Shown: positions 23,885 to 36,281, counted from the stretch's first letter. The stretch is 64,000 nt of DNA from Melampsora larici-populina 98AG31 (GCF_000204055.1 NW_006768784.1:917323-981322), one strand, 5' to 3'. Notes: generated by a model not told the origin, from the letters alone. A program made the numbers and translations.

Positions 23885-23890
23885 TTTATA
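23885..23890 (-). promoter_or_regulatory. TATA box for the secreted cysteine-rich ORF
   Basis: TATAAAG on the minus strand lies about 126 bp upstream of the GTG codon. Two short upstream ATGs (ATGGTGAATATC..., ATGAAGATTTAG) occur between it and the ORF. Confidence 0.4.
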
Positions 23891-23899
23891 AGGAGTTTT

Positions 23900-25400
23900 G
23901 TGGATCGTTTAATAGTTCTGCATAACACAAATGGATCAGCATAAAATGTTAAGAAAGATGAGAATGTAGCCGAGAAGAAAATAACTTTGTTGAGAGAATT
24001 CTTGGAGAAAGCTGGTCCAAATGATGAGATCTACGGTGTCCTCTGAGGATAGGAAATAGTAGAGAGTGATACCTTTGTGAGGCCACAAAAGCAATTCCGG
24101 TATTTATACACCGATGTCCCCCATCTAACGCACACTCCGAAGGTCTTAGAGAAGGGAGTTTGTTGAGTTAGACCCTGACACTGTTACTGTAGGCCCTAAT
24201 TCACTCGCGCCAGGGCCAGCTCTCAGTGCTAGTTGGTCGCATGGCTCATCTCTGCCATGCGGTATGATCAAATTGGATATATGTACAAGTTGCTCGAATA
24301 TTTCCGAATCCTAATCAGCCATGGCTGGAACGATATCAAAGCTTATCAAAGCGAATGAAAAAAATCTAAAAAAAACCGGTAGAATGTTTAGTACCCTTGT
24401 TCTTGCTTGAACTCCTGAGACCTTCATCGCCGCATCAAGGCTTTGTTTGGTCAAACTTCACAAAGTTCCTCGGTAGGTTGGACTCGAGCATCCAACCTCC
24501 AGTGAGCTCCAATTAGACATCGGTATAAAACGACGAGAGGCGTCGTCTGGCGAGGTCTGGCGCCTTTTGGTCCACATAAAGTACTGTATGAGGTTTGATG
24601 GAATAAATGTTTCCAATTTTTTACGAAGTCAACAAAGACGACAAAAACACCAACACAGTCATCCATGTGTATGCTTTTCACTTCTGCTCACACAAAGAAG
24701 GTGATAACGTCTGTCAATAGTTCACTAACCTTAACAACTTTCCTGAGCTAAAAAAAGGATGGCCAATAGGCCTTCAAATCCTCTGTTGGCTTGAAAACAG
24801 TGGTTCATCATGAATCATCATTCAAGTTAAAGGCGAACCAGCAATTCATACAAAATCGACAAATTCAAACAAAATCCACCAATTGTCCACTCTTTAGCTG
24901 AAGAAATCCAAGTTTTGACCAGCCGAAGTTTTGTCCTCGCGATACTTAAATTTGATTTTCTTATTGCATTCCACAACTTACCCTGATACCATCATCCAGA
25001 CTATCAATTAATTCATCAAATCTACACATTCAAGTAAGATCAGAATTGGCCAGAATCACCCTCTTGAATTACAAATTAATACAATCAATTCGATACAACA
25101 AACATCGCAATCTCTAAAACCAAATCACCACCACCACTCAATGAAATTTACTCTCGTTCAATTGACTCCAAGTGTTTCTGATCATCATGCAAGCTAAACC
25201 AAGTTAAAGAAGAGCCATGAATCCAAACAGAACCCAAAAACCCTCTGATACAATATTTTCTCAGATATTGAATATCATTTATCTCATCAACCTTTCAAAA
25301 ACCAACATACCTTATGTACATTAGTAAGTTAATCTGAAATCATGCATCCTTACATCTGAGCTGCCTACGTCGTACGCAGACCATTTGCTTATTCTTCTGC
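23900..25400. other. No gene recognised
   Basis: Short frames only, AT-rich, without domain-like segments on either strand. Confidence 0.5.
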
Positions 25401-25416
25401 TATTGTATCTTTTGTA

Positions 25417-25593
25417 GTCATCAAAGATAAGATTATCTCTGGTCGATTGAAGGAAGCGATTGGCCTCATCGATCTCTACTTCCCCGCTGTACTCGGCCCT
25501 TCTGCCTCATCAAAACTACACTCGACTTCACTATACACTTCTACAACTGCTTCAACCACCTCAGCCATCAAATTTTTTAAAGCATCGCGTTAA
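25417..25593 (+). pseudogene. Fragment resembling a CTLH-domain exon
   Basis: After a possible acceptor (cttttgtag) an open segment of 58 codons reads VIKDKIISGRLKEAIGLI and then DLYFPAVLGPSAS. The spacing of Ile/Gly/Glu/Ala and the F-P-x-V-L ending match the CTLH helical hairpin found in RanBPM/Gid1 and Gid8-type ubiquitin-ligase subunits. A Ser/Thr-rich stretch then ends at TAA 25591-25593. Downstream, IQYFVEQQ near 25857 could be another decayed piece. Nothing else of such a gene (SPRY, LisH, CRA) is readable, so if the call is right this is a relic. Chance resemblance over 30 residues cannot be excluded. Confidence 0.35.
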
Positions 25594-26308
25594 AAGCCTG
25601 CCCATGTGATGTTCAAGTTCAGTTAACCAGTCAGTGGGCCTACACCAAAACCACCGCCGATTGACTCAAGGGGACCAATCTACAGCTCTGCGCAATCTCA
25701 TCCGACCCAGCCGCGTCAAAAAACATCCCGGTCATCAAGTTTCACGGAGCCTGAAGCAGGCTTACTTGCCAGTTGCAACAACCTGTCTTCAGATGCTAAA
25801 GAATTTCACAACGTTTCTCATCTTTACATCTTGCCCATATTGCGCTCATTCTACAGATCCAATACTTTGTTGAACAGCAGATTCAGACTAATCACGGTTC
25901 GATCACCTATATCTGTGTTGACATCATTGCTTGTATTGAATCGGACTGTGCGTTTGACAACATTATCTTTCAAAGGTACCGGTAAATACAGTTTACGACT
26001 TTTGAAATTTGAGCTGGTGTGCCATTCTATGTAGTAAGTATTTCCCAATTCTTTTACCCCTGATCGATGTGGATGGTAACTTCTTTTTTGGTATGGCTGT
26101 TTGGTTGAATCATCATTTCAAGTTTAGGTATCTCCTCTCTCTTTTCAATATCTCCTTTCGACTCTAAGTTCTTCTGACTGGCTTGATTCTTAGAAAACTG
26201 AACCATAAAATTTGATTTGATGCCAACAATTGAAACTCAATGAGACATTCTATTCAACTCATCAAGACCTTCTTACGATCAAGCTGATTTCAAGGGACTT
26301 TTGAGTAT

Positions 26309-27190
26309 ATGCTCTTGGTGAGGATAAGACAATCCACTTCACAATTTGAAGTATTCAATAATTTTTGTCAACATAGATTCATTCAGGATCAATTCAAACT
26401 ATCCAATCAAAAATTTGTTCATTCTCATTCCAACTGTTATCAGAATCGATCTCTTCAGAAAATGAACAACTTTAATCTATTCCATAGTCACACAAATCAG
26501 ACTCTCAAGCACAATCAATCAACTTCAATTCAATCAGAATCAAAATCAAAATGAAATCATCAACTCATATCACCTTATCCAACAAAACATGAAATGAATT
26601 CATTCAAAAAACCTTCCTATATCACAAACCAAACCAAGCTTTAAATCAACTCGAACATCTATCAATCATTATCAAAATCAAGATTATTTATCTTGATAGT
26701 CTTAACCACCATTTCGAGTGGTTTATCCAAACCCTAAAACCAATCTATTAAACCAATCCCATTGAATGACAATTCTATCATCAACTGCATTGAGTCTTAT
26801 TTTATCTTCTGCTTCTGTAAATACATTCAATCAAATCTTAGAATCACCTATGGATGCTAAAACAAATATAACAAGAAATAGACCCATTGTACAAGAATCG
26901 ATTTCAAAAGGTCATGCGACTACATTTGATATCATTTCAGGTCCTTTTGTAATTGATATCTTATATGTTATTGTGAATCCAATTACATCTTATATTTCTT
27001 TTATTAAATTTTTAACTTACGTTTTATACATCTTTAAATGGATTTCAATTATAAATACTTGGATTGGATCTTTATAGTTGGAGCTTTACCTACTTGAATT
27101 GGACCAATTTTTGCTGCTGGCCATTTGAATTCATTTAATGTTGCAAACCAATGGGGACCCAAGAGCATAGGAAATGGTTCTAAAGTCAGT
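26309..27190 (+). pseudogene. COX10: COX10 (protoheme IX farnesyltransferase) remnant
   Basis: The segment from about 26766 reads SSASVNTFNQILESPMDAKT, then NITRNRPIVQESISKGHATT, then transmembrane-like FDIISGPFVIDILYVIVNP and ISIINTWIGS. This tracks COX10 closely: the N-x-F-N-Q-x-x-E, D-A-x-x-x-R-T-R-N-R-P and S-I-I-N-T-W-x-G motifs of the UbiA prenyltransferase fold, which makes heme O in the inner mitochondrial membrane. A frameshift near 27073 leads into IVGALPT, followed by TGA (27095-27097) in place of the expected Trp, then IGPIFAAGHLNSFNVANQWG. An Asn/Gln-rich frame from 26309 may be its presequence region. The remaining transmembrane helices are absent. This is a broken,partial copy; a functional COX10 must exist elsewhere in the genome. 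Confidence 0.7.
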
Positions 27191-28387
27191 CCAGTGTAAA
27201 GTATAGCAACTCAAAGTGAATAACTCTGGAGACTAAGTAGAACAGGGGTGAGCACAGCATCATGAGAGGTTGCTTTGATGTCCCTGTTTGACTCAGTTGA
27301 TTCTCATTTTGACTATCTTAATTGCTCAGCATACAGTCAAGTAATATATATCATTCTCATTTATCATCCTTAATTCATCACTTTTGGGATTTGAGTGAAG
27401 AGCTATGTCAAGATAACCGGAGAACATGAGTTTTCCAAATTCAAATTCGACCAACACTCCTGGAAATTGTTCATTTTAAGCTCTCCATCTATGAAGGTGT
27501 GTTCAATTTTGTTTTTGCTGAGATATCTTATTGGCTTTCTTATGTCTGCAAAAACTCATTGTAAAGATAACCCTTTTCTTTTTACTCATGAAAGGTTTCT
27601 CAATAATTATCCACCCAATATTGGGCCATTTGAATCCATTGTCATTGATCTAACTGTACCTATGGATTTTTCTTTTTCTTGATTCATCAAATTTGACAGC
27701 CTGAGCAATAGCAGCATAAGGTCATCATGACACCCTATTGATCCCCATCTGATCAATTTGAAAGGGTCTTTGATAAGGCAAGGCATCTTTGTGTTTCACC
27801 AAGTTCTCTTCAATATTTCCGCTTTTTGTTCTCAGGTAATGACTACCAAACCACTCAAAAGATCCTTGATCATTTCAGATCTACACTAATTAGCACTGGT
27901 GCTAATTAGTCAATCACCCAAATTCTGCTTGGTTGATTTTTGCCCTTAGTCTTACGTTCATTGATTTGAACACTGGGTTGCAAGTGTTATCTTTTCACTG
28001 CTCCAATTCTAGATTGGAAGACTTGCTTGAATTTACTCACCATTTTTCAATCAATTGAATTTCTGATTGAAACCACACATTTGAAATAATTGAATTCAAT
28101 GAAGTATGAATGTCAATTGTATGGATGCCAAATTAAATGTAAACCATTTAGTTGAGATATATTCTTCAATCTTGATGGACTCTGTCAAAATATATGAAGA
28201 CCTTCTACATCCTTATCATGTTGAAAAGCAATGTTGTCCAGCCTTTGGGTTATTCAAAACATAGCTGATATCCCCTAGATCAATCAATTACAAAATTATA
28301 TGTTCATCCAAAATTACAAAGTCCATGATGAAATTATGTTCCTGGGATGGAACAATGTGAAGATGATGCAGCAGATTGATCTGCTAT

Positions 28388-28568
28388 CAGTGCCAACAAA
28401 GATGCCTTCGATTGGAAAATCCAAGGTATCCTCAGATGGTAGTGGGCTTAGATGTGGTGTCCAAGAGATTGATCCAAGGCGATCTCTGTGGCCAAAGTAT
28501 GCCTCAGATCGATTCCTCGGACACACAGTCTGAGGGAAGGTAGATCTGATGTGTCTTTGCTGGCAGTG
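28388..28568. mobile_element. CACTA-like MITE, diverged relative of the 16.9-kb palindrome, TAT duplication
   Basis: The ends CAGTGCCAACAAAGATGCC and (inverted) CACTGCCAGCAAAGACAC are flanked by TAT (28385-28387 and 28569-28571). The interior keeps the ordered CCTCGGA/TCCAAGG-type blocks of the element at 16878, with many substitutions. Confidence 0.8.
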
Positions 28569-28571
28569 TAT

Positions 28572-31500
28572 GAACATCAAATATTTTTTCACCCTTGGAG
28601 GATGGGGTAGAAGCAAGTGTTGATGCATCTAAATGGAGATCTTTGATCATTCAAACATGATCATTGGATTGTTTGAGGACTTCAAATCTTTTCCAACAAT
28701 CTGAATCCCAATGGCAGTTTGCTGAGGCCAAGAAATCAGATTGTTTTAGATAGGGAGCTTTGTTGATTTTTTGAAAGATCTTGATTTATAGTGGCAAGAA
28801 ATGGAGAAATTTACATTCTTTTTTGAATCCAAAAAAATCCAGCTTGATATTTTACTTCAAAGACAAAATTCTTTGTTAATTGGAAAATTGACCTATTAGC
28901 AACTGGGAAACATTGATTGTGGACCTGAATCTGTGGTTTCAAGATAGCAATAGATGTTTTTTTGCTTATGACTTTTCTTTGAATATTCAGGCTTACCATT
29001 TTTTTTCATGATTATAGGTTGGAAAACACCTTGAATGTGATACATGAAAACAGAAAAATTTCACAAAAAACTTCATTGTTGATGTGAAGAATATTGTGGT
29101 AGAACAAAAGTCTTGATGGAAGTGTAGGAAGATCTGAACAGTCATTTGGTAAAGACATAATCAAGAGGAATTGATGTTCTTCCCATAAAAAGGAGCTTGG
29201 TGAATTTTGGCTTTCTGTGCGCAATTCATGATGAGGTTAGTTCACATAGTGGGTGATCTAAGTCCTTCTTAGTCTGACAACCTACTATGTTCTTTATTTA
29301 AACATGATTATTCTATACTATAATGGTAATTGATTGTCAGATGCCCTTGCACTGACTAGCAAGTGGTAGGAAGAGTTTCAGAACTACTTTTTTTGCAAAG
29401 TCACACTGGGCCACAATTTAGGCTTGAGGATGAGTGTGAGTTACATTGTTTGGGGGAATTATGGACAACAAGTGTGGTTATTTGCTCATACCAGGGGCCT
29501 TGAAGTGTAGGTGCCAAGTAATTATCAGTGCAGCTCCCAATGCTAAATTGCTATACTGTGCTACAGACTGGCAGGAAAATGATTGCAGTGGTATATTTTG
29601 TGGCATTAGGAGAATGAGAGTTGACAGCTACATGCTTGCAATATTGACAAACGTATTGTAAAAAAGTTAGAATACTGAAGATATTTCAAGTTAAAAAAGG
29701 ATCATATATTCAGAGACAACACAAAACAAGTATCTGTCAATGAGACAAAATGATGCTTGATGTATCATATTGAGGCCATTATGGGGGTTAGGGGTTAGGC
29801 TTAGGGGGCTAGACTTAGGGCAATGATATCTTCACCATACTCCAAGGGTATGTGGTATTACCTGATTGATCTTCTCCAAAATCACCATCATTCCTACCAA
29901 TCCATGATCTTACCACAATTGGATATTTCAAGAAACATGGCCTCAATATCCCACCCTGTCACATTCCTTTCCTGTTGTCTGCTGCCTGCAGCAACAATCT
30001 AACAGTTCTCCCTCAAATTGCTCTGACATATTTTTAGTTTCCTTAACTGTGTAATATACTTGGGCTAATGATGTGTTACATACACTCTGCTGCATGTACA
30101 TTCAAACAACTGCTGACTAAGCCTTCCTGCTTGATTGATCTTTGATGAATCATAGGCTCCAGTTGCCTATGTGGATTGAGTTCAGTGGAGCAGGTGGAGC
30201 CCATATTATGACTGCGGCGCCCGCCGCCCAATTTGACTAGTACTATAAATTAATGAACATTACAAACATTACACTAAGCAGCTAAGAAGAAGTATTGAGT
30301 GTTACGAGTCTGGTACCCATGTGCAAGTGTCACATACTAGCAGGCAACAAAATCTTTTCAGTCAAGTAAGCTTTTGTCATTGATCAAAGAGGAAATAAAA
30401 CTGACTCATGACGGGAGGATAACGTTCAGGATGGCATGTATAAGCTATACCTCCGGGGTTTTTACAATCTACAAATTAACCATTCAGTCACCAAGAATAA
30501 AGTTCATATCAGACATTTCAATGAGCGTTGGAAGGCTTAAGACTCAGGATACTGACTGAAACTATTGCCTGCCACGAGATCATATGTTGCACATTGTTGA
30601 GAACTTGTGCCAGGAACTCCAGATCCTCGCAGGCGGCATGCAGAAATTGGAATCCACTGATGATCTTCCAGTACACATGTAAATGAAAGATGTCCAAAAA
30701 TGAGCTGTCCGACAAGGAGATGATGATTTACTTCAGATATTACTCACTTTGACACCAGCACCTTGAATAAGGACAGTGATATGTATCAATGCTAGATGAT
30801 CCAAGATGCTTGCATACTTTTAATGTGAGCAATCAAAAATTAGGTCTCCGTAAGACTGGGTGTGTGCTCGTCGTCGGAGTCATAAGGTCACAAAGACCGA
30901 AATAGAATCACGTACCTCCTTTACCACCCGACTTTAGTGAAAATCCTACGTTACATTCGACATTTTGACTAGCTACAGTCGCCACATTTGAACTATAAAT
31001 CCACAGGGACAACAGTGAAGTTGATATCTTCAAAAAAGATTGTAACATATTCGGCAGAAAACTCGAGGAAGAGCAAGAACCAAGGTGCGTCTGTAACGGG
31101 GACGAAAACTACCCACGTTGAGTATTCAGGTTTGTTGTCTAGGGGCGAGCTTTAACGTAGGGAAAGAGGAAAAAAGATAAGACCTGCTAAAGGTCTTAGG
31201 TTCAAGCGAGACAGGAAGATGGCAATTCAAAGTATGGGCACGGGTGCGAATACGAGGAGCGAAGTAATGCGACGAGTGAAGTTCAATAACAGGTTTTCAA
31301 TTTGTACAGTGTAAACACGTAAGAATTGATAACTATGAACCAGAAGTGAAATGCTAACAAGTAAGAAAGATCTGAATGATGATTTTTAAACAAGGTAACA
31401 GATGGTCCGCAAGCGGACGATTACCGCATGGAGGGATAGTTCTTCTTATTCATGACTAGGTCTTTGGCGCCCAGCCGCCACATAGCTTGTATCTCGGCTT

Positions 31501-31880
31501 GTGTCACGTGTTACTTGTTACGATGTCACAGCTACATTCATCACTTGTCTAAGTTATTACCAGATGGTCCCCACCGCGATATTTGTTGTCAGATGTCTTG
31601 CTATCGTTTGTATTAATCGCAACAACGCCGTGGATGCAGTCATATATCGCTTGTCTGTGAGTATTGTCTTCGTACTTGACTTCCATGCACAGTTGCACCG
31701 CAGAACCAAACGCCGATTCAAGCAAACTTGGCATGATTGCCCGGTTTCGCGATTGAACATTGCATGACGCGCCGGTGTGAATGTGTAGGTTTTACCAATT
31801 TCACTACGAGCCACAAAGCTTCACCTCCGCATATCGGCTGAATAAATAGATTCTATCACGCCCATTCGTCGTAACATTTC
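28572..31880. other. No gene recognised
   Basis: No supported coding chain. A minus-strand frame near 31549-31734 (SAFGSAVQLCMEVKYEDN) looks protein-like but has no recognised family and no partner exon. A short TTAGGG-like tract lies at 29785-29822. Confidence 0.5.
29785..29822 (+). repeat. Short telomere-like tract
   Basis: The tract contains TTAGGGG, TTAGG, TTAGGGGG and TTAGGG separated by a few bases. It is too short and irregular to be a true telomere. Confidence 0.5.
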
Positions 31881-31881
31881 A

Positions 31882-32602
31882 ATGACCTCTGTAACAATGT
31901 CCTCTCAAGTTCCCATGATGATCGGTGCTCTTCATATGACAGGCGTATTCCGTTTAGATAACTTGGTTTGTCGACTTTTCCCACCTAATGATAATCCTTC
32001 TGACTCGTTTTTGTGTAGATACCTACTCGTATGGATGCGATAAACCCGCTTCGATATTTCAGTGCGACCATCCTAGTAACCGACGATTCTTTTTTGCCGA
32101 AAACTATCTTAATTGCCGACGACATGTTTACCCACGCACTGTCTTCCGGCGTCTTATTTCGCGTCAGCGGGACAGTGCTCAACCGCTTTCATCAGTACCC
32201 CCCCGTACTGTTCCCCGACTACTTAACCTTACCGCCAAGCCCCGTCTTGTACCCTCGTGCTCCCGATTTCGCGAACGACATAAACGTCAGGTCTTGGGGC
32301 CAAGTAGAATCAGAAACATATCGCGAGGCCTGGCAAAACACGTCGTTGATAGTCAAACATGAGGATTGGGATCCATCCGTGAGCTCTTCTTGTTGGATTG
32401 CTCAACCTCAGGTACTAATGCTGCGCTACCATAGGGACTTTGTGTCGGTTCCTTCGTCGCCAAATACCTCTGCGACAAACCATGTCTTCGTGATATCGAT
32501 GCTCACTCATTGGTTGGTACTAAGGTTCAAATCGACGGTCGCGTTCGTGGCTTTCGCGAGGGACGTGATACCTGTGTCATCACAGTTCGTCTCGTATTGT
32601 AA
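31882..32602 (+). CDS. OB-fold (RPA-like) protein, 203 aa, three exons
   Basis: Exons are 31882-31965, 32019-32378 and 32435-32602. Introns are 53 and 56 bp; the second has donor GTGAGC, a TACTAAT branch site and acceptor ATAG. All phases are 0 and the frame is open from ATG to TAA. The protein starts MTSVTMSSQVPMMIGALHMT. It contains NTSLIVKHEDWDPS and, after the second intron, a C-terminal beta-barrel-like segment SLVGTKVQIDGRVRGFREGR ending VITVRLVL. This pattern (a V-x-H-x-D-Y/W-D-P strand, then G-x-x-V-x-I-x-G-x-x-x-G/D) recurs in the two other genes at 34.1-34.9 and 41.5-42.5 kb and resembles replication protein A OB domains that travel with Helitrons. It has the opposite orientation to the helicase. 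It may bind single-stranded DNA; that is inference. Confidence 0.6.
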
Positions 32603-32678
32603 ATAGCAATGCACCACGACGCTGACGATCGAGCAGGCCGTCCATATCCGCATTGCAGATGTGTAGCCGTTCGCCCGG

Positions 32679-33803
32679 TGTGAGGGTAGGGTATTCTTTT
32701 AGAGTACTCTAAGCTCACTAATGGAAGATAAGGTGGGTTCTTTTGATTTAAAGTAGTTGTATTTCAAAGATAAGTTTCTAAATACAATGAGAATAAAAAC
32801 AAAAGCAAGAAAGGAAAAGGGACTAACAGTCTGTTTGGATAAATCCAGACAGACTACAGTTAGATGACTCCTTAAAAAGGAGGTTTGAATTATAATTCAT
32901 AATTATTATGAAATAAAAGAGCTGGGTCCAAGGCTCTACTTTAATCCTTATGGTAACAGATTAAAGAGTGAGGTGAAGGTCACTAATCTGGTTATTCTAA
33001 AGTCACCAACTTGTAGTTGTTCAAAAGGTGCACTAACCTGTGAGTTGATATAGGTCACTAACCTGTAGTTGTTCAAAAGGTGCACTAACCTGTGAGTTGA
33101 TATAGGTCACTAACCTGTAGTTGTTCAAAAGGTGCACTAACCTGTGAGTTGATGTAGGTCACTAACCTGTGGTTGTTCAAAAGGTAACCAACCTGAAGTT
33201 AATTGGAAGGTCACTAACCTGAAAGATTTCTACTTAGGGAAAGTAGAGGACCCAGACAAAGTGAAGAGATTACTACTTACTTTTAGTCAGGAAGCTGATT
33301 AAAGTTATGAAGTTATCACTAGTCTTATATTTATAAGACTCTTGATGTTACTTCAATAGAACTTTAATGCTGTTCTTTAAAAGTATGGTGTGATAATTGC
33401 TTGGGGGGAAATCTCTGAAGGCTGAGAGAGGAGGAGTTTATATACTCTCCTCTCCAAACCTAACTGTAGTGATATTTGTTTACATCACTACCTTGGTTTA
33501 GGGTTTAATTAGTACTATTAGTTATGATTATTACAAACACTACATACTTACATATACATGTTATGTAAATTATGTAGTATAAGCATTTTAACTCTTGACA
33601 CTGAGTTATGAGGTGAAAATGATGTTTTATTACATATTACATATGATTTTAAGTGTATATGTATATGTAATTAATGTCTGTATATGTTTTATTACATGTT
33701 AAATGTGTTTTATAAGCTGTATGTACATGTAATCAAATTTATATGGGAAAGTTCTATATTATAAGTTAGTTTTGGGTACATGTTTATGTACTCAGGGCTG
33801 ACA
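32679..33803 (+). mobile_element. Solo LTR (1,125 bp) with CCCGG target duplication
   Basis: The sequence begins TGTGAGGGTAGG and ends GGGCTGACA, and is flanked on both sides by CCCGG (32674-32678 and 33804-33808). It has the TG...CA boundary and 5-bp duplication of LTR retrotransposons, no coding region, TATA-like sites near 33327 and 33436, and an internal 52-bp tandem repeat. No primer-binding site or partner LTR is nearby, so it is a solo LTR left by recombination. The strand is arbitrary. Confidence 0.75.
33001..33220. repeat. 52-bp tandem repeat inside the solo LTR, about four units
   Basis: Units GGTCACTAACCTGTAGTTGT plus TCAAAAGGTGCACTAACCTG and TGAGTTGATATA follow each other from 33001. 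The inner motif CACTAACCT occurs twice per unit. The last unit is degenerate. Confidence 0.85.
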
Positions 33804-34073
33804 CCCGGCTACCTCCACGCCCTCCCTACCAACACTACCTTACCACGAAGCATAGATAGTCGTAAGGAAGTCATGTACGTTGACCGTCAATAAATTTTTA
33901 TTCATTATCATCACAGTGTATTTCTACAATTTTTACATGATATGTGTGAGTAATTCCACATAGGAAGAGGAGCGCGCCAGCGCAGAGCATAACACCCGTG
34001 ACCCCCATTCCATCACCTCCCAGGACCCTGACTCAATGAATGAGGCTTTGATATCTCATAGTGCATAGCCCAT

Positions 34074-34899
34074 TTACTCCGACGTGGCTGGACTCAAGCC
34101 CTGTTGGCGTCTGCTCTGTCTGCGTTTCAGTTCACACTGGACCAATAGAATCTCGGTCACCTGCGAACGCAGAAGCGTCAACATCCGCAAGTCGAAGGAT
34201 ACAGTTGCAACGACTTACTTGAATTTCCCAAGTATTGTCTCTTGATAGAAAACCAGTCACATTGCCACGTAACCCTATGACATTGCCTGCGCACAGTGCA
34301 TCGCCTGATATGCTTTCTGCGACCTGCGCATTGATCAGCCAATTTGCATGAAACTCCACACGTTCTCCCTGATAATCGCACAAGATATTCAGTCGTATGT
34401 TAGGCATTACCAGAGCCACCACAGACTTACACTTGAACCTGTGCACCAGTGTAAAACTTTAATAACTTCGTTGTAGCATCCTTCTTCCGATGCTGAGCGA
34501 AGATCCCAGTCGACAATCTGACCAACGCCGTGAGCTGAGACTTTGTTAACCAAGGCGTTGACACGGACTTCTGCTTGATCTATAGCGATAGTGTTGACCA
34601 CGTCCTCGAAGACCGTAGAAATGCTGTTGCGGCCACCTGCAGCGACCTGGCCCTCAATCCTGTAAGCACGTCCCCGTCGCAAAATTGTTTCGTGCTTCTT
34701 TGCCGCGATCATCAATGGGACGCCTTCAGCGTCATCGGCCACGATTATGACATTGGATTCGAAGCACTTGAATACCTCGCTCTCGTCGTGTTCAACCTAT
34801 AATAGAGTCGTCAGCTCTTTGAATGAGGCATTGAAAAAGACGACGTACATCATGCCTAGTCCAGAAAATGCTACTAAAGCGCAATGGAAACCTTGCCAT
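34074..34899 (-). CDS. OB-fold (RPA-like) protein, 217 aa, four exons
   Basis: Exons on the minus strand are 34899-34849, 34796-34431, 34368-34219 and 34160-34074. All introns are 52-62 bp GT-AG and phase 0, and the frame is open from ATG to TAA. The product starts MARFPLRFSSIFWTRHD. It continues through RRGRAYRIEGQVAAGG, a strand-rich region around HGVGQIVDWDL, VIKVLHWCTGSSGERVEF, and a second barrel-like segment CAGNVIGLRGNVTGFLSRDN followed by TWEIQ. It ends in a basic tail (ELKRRQSRRQQG). It lies just downstream of the Helitron helicase on the same strand. The repeated beta-strand pattern suggests two OB folds, as in single-strand DNA binding proteins. It appears intact. The start is the first ATG compatible with the first donor; an extra upstream exon is possible. 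Confidence 0.6.
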
Positions 34900-35898
34900 A
34901 GGGTGATATTTCATGATCAGATGTAGGAAAACAATTTAATAGTTGGATTGGTAGTTTGGTTCTGCAGATTCTGTGTATTGGTTGCAGCCTGGAGGTGACA
35001 ATTGACGAAATTTGTTGGCTACTTTTTTTGGGTGCCCGTGGAGTGGCAGCTACGACATCTTATACGTTGCGAATATTGTGTTCACGTACACTCATACGTT
35101 TGTCCAGCTATTTCGTTCGTTGATTATTATCTGCGTCTTGGTTAACCTCGGCTTCGACCAGGCCGGTTGGCCCAATCATTTACAACAATCCAGAGTTACA
35201 AATCCAGTTAACCTATTCCGTTGGCACTGCTGAGCTTGCGCGCTGCATGCAGTTAATCTCCAATGCCATACCGTCCTCTTGTAATTTGGTGGCGATGCGC
35301 GTCATTTTCCCGTACCTAAGCGCCACTTGCCCAAACAGATAACCGTCACTACGGGCCCATTGACGCCAATACGTCTGCCCTGGCCACAGCAACGCTGGCC
35401 TGGGTTGGAATAATACACTTCTCTGCGCTCATCTTCGTGCTTGCCCCCAAGCAGCTGATATGGCAACACCGTCATAATTACTCTGGCTATCTAAAATAAC
35501 ATGTCCGTCATACGTATGACGGTACAAAGACTGTCGGTCGATATGAGCATCTGGGCTGAGGTGACACAGACAAAGAACATGATTGTACATGCATTACAAT
35601 GGTCTCGTAAGGTAGTAACTCAGAGACATGACCCAATACGATGACAACGACACATCAATAATTAGACAGATAAAAACTCTCTGTGAACGATATTTAAGGC
35701 AGACTCGCCCCCGCGCTGCCTCATTGTGACTCGGACGTTTCCAGCAGACGTGCAGCGGGACAAGGCTACGTATAACTGACCGTGTGCAAAGACGTCGTTC
35801 AGCAATGATACCATGACACGATTGACACTTTGATCTTGAGCTTTATTGACTGTCATGGCGAACGCTAGTGACACAGGGAATTGGTGTCGATAGAAGGA

Positions 35899-36281
35899 CA
35901 CTGCCAGCATTAAAGAGATTCCCGGGTGGGAATATGGGTCCCAGGAACCAAATGCCCCATTTGTTACTGCTAAATATCTTCATAAGTATTTCCTCAGTAG
36001 CCATGGTGATATATGTAGTCAATCTTTTGGGCTGTTTGTTGCAATTGTAACAAAGTTACAGAACATATTACATGTGAATTTCTCAACCAGATGAGCAGGT
36101 AACTGAGCGGAGCTATATGTAGATGACAGCTAAGTATTCACTCAGATGTTTGCACATATGTAACATATACTTTATTGCTCAGATGGCCACTGTGTGATGG
36201 CTTCATGACCTATTCTACTCTCAAAAATGTTCCCAGCCTAGTGCTGATTCCCATCAAGGAACCTCTTTAATGCTGGCAGTG
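35899..36281. mobile_element. CACTA-like MITE (383 bp) in the Helitron helicase, GGA duplication
   Basis: The ends CACTGCCAGCATTAAAGAG match as inverted repeats and then imperfectly for about 15 bp more. The flanks are GGA (35896-35898 and 36282-36284). Removal with one GGA restores ...IMPLS-FYRHQFPVSLAF in frame, which proves the insertion. Confidence 0.9.

Noticed and set aside
32031..32606. Single 191-codon ORF as a whole gene
   Set aside because: The frame runs through an intron (32379-32434). The spliced reading ends in a beta-rich tail that fits the two sister genes better.
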